Assembly (NCBI RefSeq): GCF_958298935.1
Contig: NC_084935.1
Coordinates: 3,296,001-3,360,000, forward strand
DNA: 64,000 nt
Source: Phragmites australis
Lineage: Eukaryota; Streptophyta; Magnoliopsida; Poales; Poaceae
Direction: 5' to 3'
The stretch's first letter is position 1. Every line of letters begins with the position of its first letter. Made by a program: the position numbers and the translations under genes. Shown here piece by piece: positions 60,791 to 64,000 of this stretch. The notes beneath the pieces were generated by a model. It searched no databases. It saw only the letters and a list, made by a program, of their open reading frames with translations, and was not told the DNA's origin.

Positions 60791-62268
60791 GAATTTGTGA
60801 ACTTGCTCCAATCCTAAGCGGCGCCCTCGCTGGTATGATTATAAATGTATCGGATGGCGTGAACTCCACGCGAGATCTCTGTATCAGTAGGTTATTTTAA
60901 CGCTTTACTTCCATGAGCTCAAAAGTATAGCATAGTATCTGAACAAGGAGATTTGATCCAATTTTGTTTGACCGGCATCAACCTACTCTATGATTTTGAC
61001 ACGAATTTCCACCGTAGATTCTTCGAATTTGTTGCCCAGCCAGCCATGTGCGAGTTTAGGTTGGGGATATGCCTATATAGGTTACAAATAGGAAATGATG
61101 TAGAATATGAATTGATCAAAACCGCTGGAAGCTAGCCCCTCTTTCAGGGGGCGAAAGGTACTAAAAATAAATAGCAAAATGCATGGATTTGTCTAGCTGG
61201 TGGCCGTACGTCACATTCATACATAGTTTATCGATTAAGTTGCATCTAATTCAAAAGCTTTTTAAGCCATGTTCGATGTTGTTTAAGGACACAGTGTCTA
61301 TGACAAACGAATCAGTGAGCCACCGTGAGTGCATGTTCATTCATGGACTGAGAAAAAGCAGTGGCCGGCCGGCTATCAATTCAAGCTAGATATAGGTCGA
61401 AAGCACGAGTGTTCATTCGTGGACATCGAATCCAACTGTGGCGTTTCAGGTGGCATGGCGCGCGCTGTATGTCTCGCTTTCTGATGTCACACTGGTAGTC
61501 CTTCCCTTAGCAAGCCTCATAAAATCATGCATTATTCACAACCTGCCCGGATTGCTACTGTTTCTACTGACAAAGGCTAGCTAGTGATCAGTGCTAACTG
61601 CAGCTCCACTTAATGGTCCATTTGATTTATTTATAGTCAGGTCACCTTCTGGCCTAGTAAAAATTCGCATATTTTTCACGCAGCAAAATGGAAGCACGGA
61701 ATTATTTCACTAGAAAAAAGAAGTTTTTCCTGCAGTTGGCTGTGATGGTTCATAGTTGTTTCTCAGTTACAGTAGAGAAATCAACCAAGCAGACAGCAGG
61801 GGCGTGATCGAGTAGCATTGGAAGTGGGACAAGGGCCTCATAGAATACCTAGCCCATGGGCCACAATATGCACCCAGCCTACCTAGCAGCCGCCATGCAG
61901 CCCACCTCCCAATCTACCATCACCTTCCTCCTCCTGCATCTCTGCGCCGGCGGCAGAGCAGCTGTTGCCACGGCTCTGGCCGAGGGCTCCTCCTTCCTCT
62001 GGCTAGAGTTTGGCTCAACTATTCTCTCCCTGCTCCTCTCAGAAAGAAAAAAAAACAAAGAAAATCTTTCCTTGCAATTGCACTAGTGCTCCCGGGCGGT
62101 CATCGATTTGCGTCGCCGCGCGCGGGTAGGGACCGGACGATCAGATCAAGCCTGAAGATCGATCGATTAGCTCTACTGCTCGTCCTTGGCTGGGACGATC
62201 TGCGCTTGGACAGATCTGCATAAGTTCTAGCTCTTCACCTGCTGATTGGACCATGTCAGTCCCGTTGC
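60791..62268. other. Spacer between the TPP genes, right part
   Basis: No gene is recognised. The segment next to 62268 is expected to hold the 3' untranslated region of the minus-strand TPP gene. A short TPP-like relic lies at about 61822-61853 (see findings). Confidence 0.5.
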
Positions 62269-63904
62269 TTAATTGCTCTTGGACCTCACCAGCTTGTGCA
62301 GGAACTCCTTAACCTGCGCCACAACACGAACGCGGGGTGATCAATCCACGTCAATGGCAGCTCCGTTGCGAGTCATGAAAACGACAGCTATACAAGAAAA
62401 AGAGCTCCACTTCGAGCTTCGTCGAAAGTAACTGCTTGATGATTTCATTACGAAGCAGTTGAGCGCATGTGTGGCTTGCGCCTAACTCCATTCTGGCTAC
62501 TGCAGTAACAACCATGGCTTGATGTGTATGATTTCTGCTAGTTTCTTTCACTTTTGAAAGTATAAAGGTACGGAACTAAACTAGGAGTACCTCAGAAGGT
62601 TCACGCAGGGAGTAGGATGCACTGGTCTCCTTTGGAATCTTGGTCACAAGGATTCCGATCCCTTGACCCATGTTGTGCAGCACCTGATTTATACGACGCA
62701 AGGGTAAAATTGTCACTACATTTGCCTTGCCAGGAGCGTCAGAGTAAAGGTAGCGCAGATGAACATATTTAGCGTAGACATACGAAAATCTCAAGTGTAG
62801 ATTTTTATTGAAAAATATCTCATAATAGAAATTATTGGCCGAAATTATATGTTGGAGCTATATCGGTGTATAAAACATCACTTATTTGTTATCAGCGGAT
62901 TACCTTGAACGCATCCTCATCGGTGCGATCATCTCCAATATATATTGGGAAAACATTGGTGCTGTCCGCAAAACCTTCCAGAAAAAGAAAACCATGCATG
63001 ACAAGCAAATTATTAGCACCTCAACAAGGAGCGTAGCACTAGTAATCAACACGTTTAATTTGATAAAGAAAAGACATCTATGCAAAGCGTGTATTTACTC
63101 ACCAAGAGCCTCCAGCAAGAACTCGAGGGCGTTTCCCTTGTCCCACTCGATGGAGGGTCGGATCTCCAAGACCTAACACCATGCGTGTGCACTTAATTTC
63201 ACAACTTTATTGCGTTTTATAAATATATTAGAATAAAAAATAGTGACCAAAGCAAAACATCAAGTATTTTACACAAGATGATACAAATATAAGCTAACAT
63301 TATCAAGGCACTGAACACCAGCCTAGTCCCCCTGTGTGCTAGCCGGTGTTGCCGTGGGCGGTCACCGTGTTCTAACCCGCTGTGGGTACCTGGTGTGCTA
63401 CATGCGCGTTTCTCTAACAAAAGCTCTCTTTCCCTTAATTGAACGGCAGAGCTATTACCATTTGCGTTAAATAAAGCACGCACCAGCCTAGGTTTTCAAC
63501 CAGTCAGAACCTAACTAAGTCCCATCAGAGTTTTTTTAAAAAACGTCGCATCAGGTTATTACTTTACAAGAGCATAGTTATATAGGAGCAGTTAGCTAAA
63601 CAGTGGACATGGATGCCGGCCGCACCTTTCTCCCTTTGGTAAGCCGGAGGTCCGGGTACTCCTTCAGCACTGACCGAACTTGATCGTCCAAAGCGCCCCA
63701 TTTCTGGCAAGTCAGGGGAGCAGTTTAGCACGCGCAGAAAAGAGACACAAAAGCGCAAGGCAGTTGCTGATTCGAAGCTGCCCATGACGATCTCCTGCTC
63801 ACCTCCTCCTGGACGCAGCGGAAGTGGACGGAGAGGCAGAACTTGTTGTGCTCCACCCTCGCGCCGGGGATGGACCGCGTCTTGGCCGTCAGCGTGCGGT
63901 ACAC
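62269..63904 (-). CDS. TPP: Second trehalose-6-phosphate phosphatase, 3' part (partial)
   Basis: Six exons on the minus strand: 63803-63904, 63626-63703, 63103-63172, 62904-62974, 62591-62683 and 62269-62313, all with GT-AG borders, in frame to a TAA at 62269-62271 (152 residues visible). The first five are 102, 78, 70, 71 and 93 bp long, exactly as exons 6-10 of the plus-strand TPP; the last is 12 bp shorter. They encode [26 protein letters not shown] and S-Y-S-L-R-E-P-S-E, so substrate-cap and metal-binding motifs are present. The nucleophile motif D-x-D-G-T must lie beyond 64000. The gene is convergent with the first TPP. It is functional as far as can be seen. Confidence 0.95.
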
Positions 63905-64000
63905 CTGCAGGAAATTGCAGGGAACATGCATGTCATGTCACCAAGTATCGATGCGATGATGCAAGGGACCGTGTCAGGAAGAGCAAGTGTCATGTGAGAA

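Overview
This window is nuclear DNA of a grass. Two observations place it there: two trehalose-6-phosphate phosphatase (TPP) genes with the multi-exon layout of grass class II TPPs, and a dense set of grass-type transposons (CACTA/En-Spm, Ty3/gypsy, L1-type LINEs, hAT-like elements) that fill most of the first 52 kb. The TPPs resemble the maize RAMOSA3/SISTER OF RAMOSA3 group from memory, which would suit a panicoid or related grass. The species cannot be named from sequence alone.

Layout. 1-4.8 kb: intergenic DNA with one MITE-like element. 4.8-10.87 kb: a decayed CACTA element with TNP2 remains. 12.23-21.56 kb: a second CACTA-like element holding a complete 7.7-kb Ty3/gypsy element (13203-20916; 909-bp LTRs, CCTCC target duplication, tRNA-iMet-type primer site, polypurine tract), which split a 39-bp minisatellite. 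21.6-22.2 kb: a long inverted repeat. 22.7-24.3 kb: a poly(A)-tailed retroposon flanked by a 16-bp target duplication. 24.7-25.4 kb: a GC-rich island. 26.0-27.4 kb: a small CACTA element. 27.65-29.14 kb: a solo LTR. 29.2-39.4 kb: a large CACTA element with both classical genes (TNP2, and a PTTA/Ulp1-like gene), both broken. 40.1-43.4 kb and 46.1-47.4 kb: two more non-autonomous CACTA elements. 49.2-52.7 kb: a 5'-truncated LINE that received a second LINE, a reverse-oriented retroposon and a hAT-like element.

53.3-64 kb is the genic part. A complete 11-exon TPP gene runs on the + strand (53497-57165, 360 codons). A second TPP gene runs toward it on the - strand; its last six exons (62269-63904) are inside the window and its 5' half lies beyond 64000. 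The pair is convergent, about 5.1 kb apart, and the five comparable internal exons have identical lengths and intron phases, so they are ancient inverted duplicates. Both would dephosphorylate trehalose-6-phosphate to trehalose, in competition with or complement to each other.

All transposon-encoded proteins in the window carry stops or frameshifts, so apart from the two TPP genes I see no intact protein-coding gene. No tRNA, rRNA or CRISPR array was found. Exon borders and element borders were read by eye, so they may be off by a few bases where termini are degenerate.
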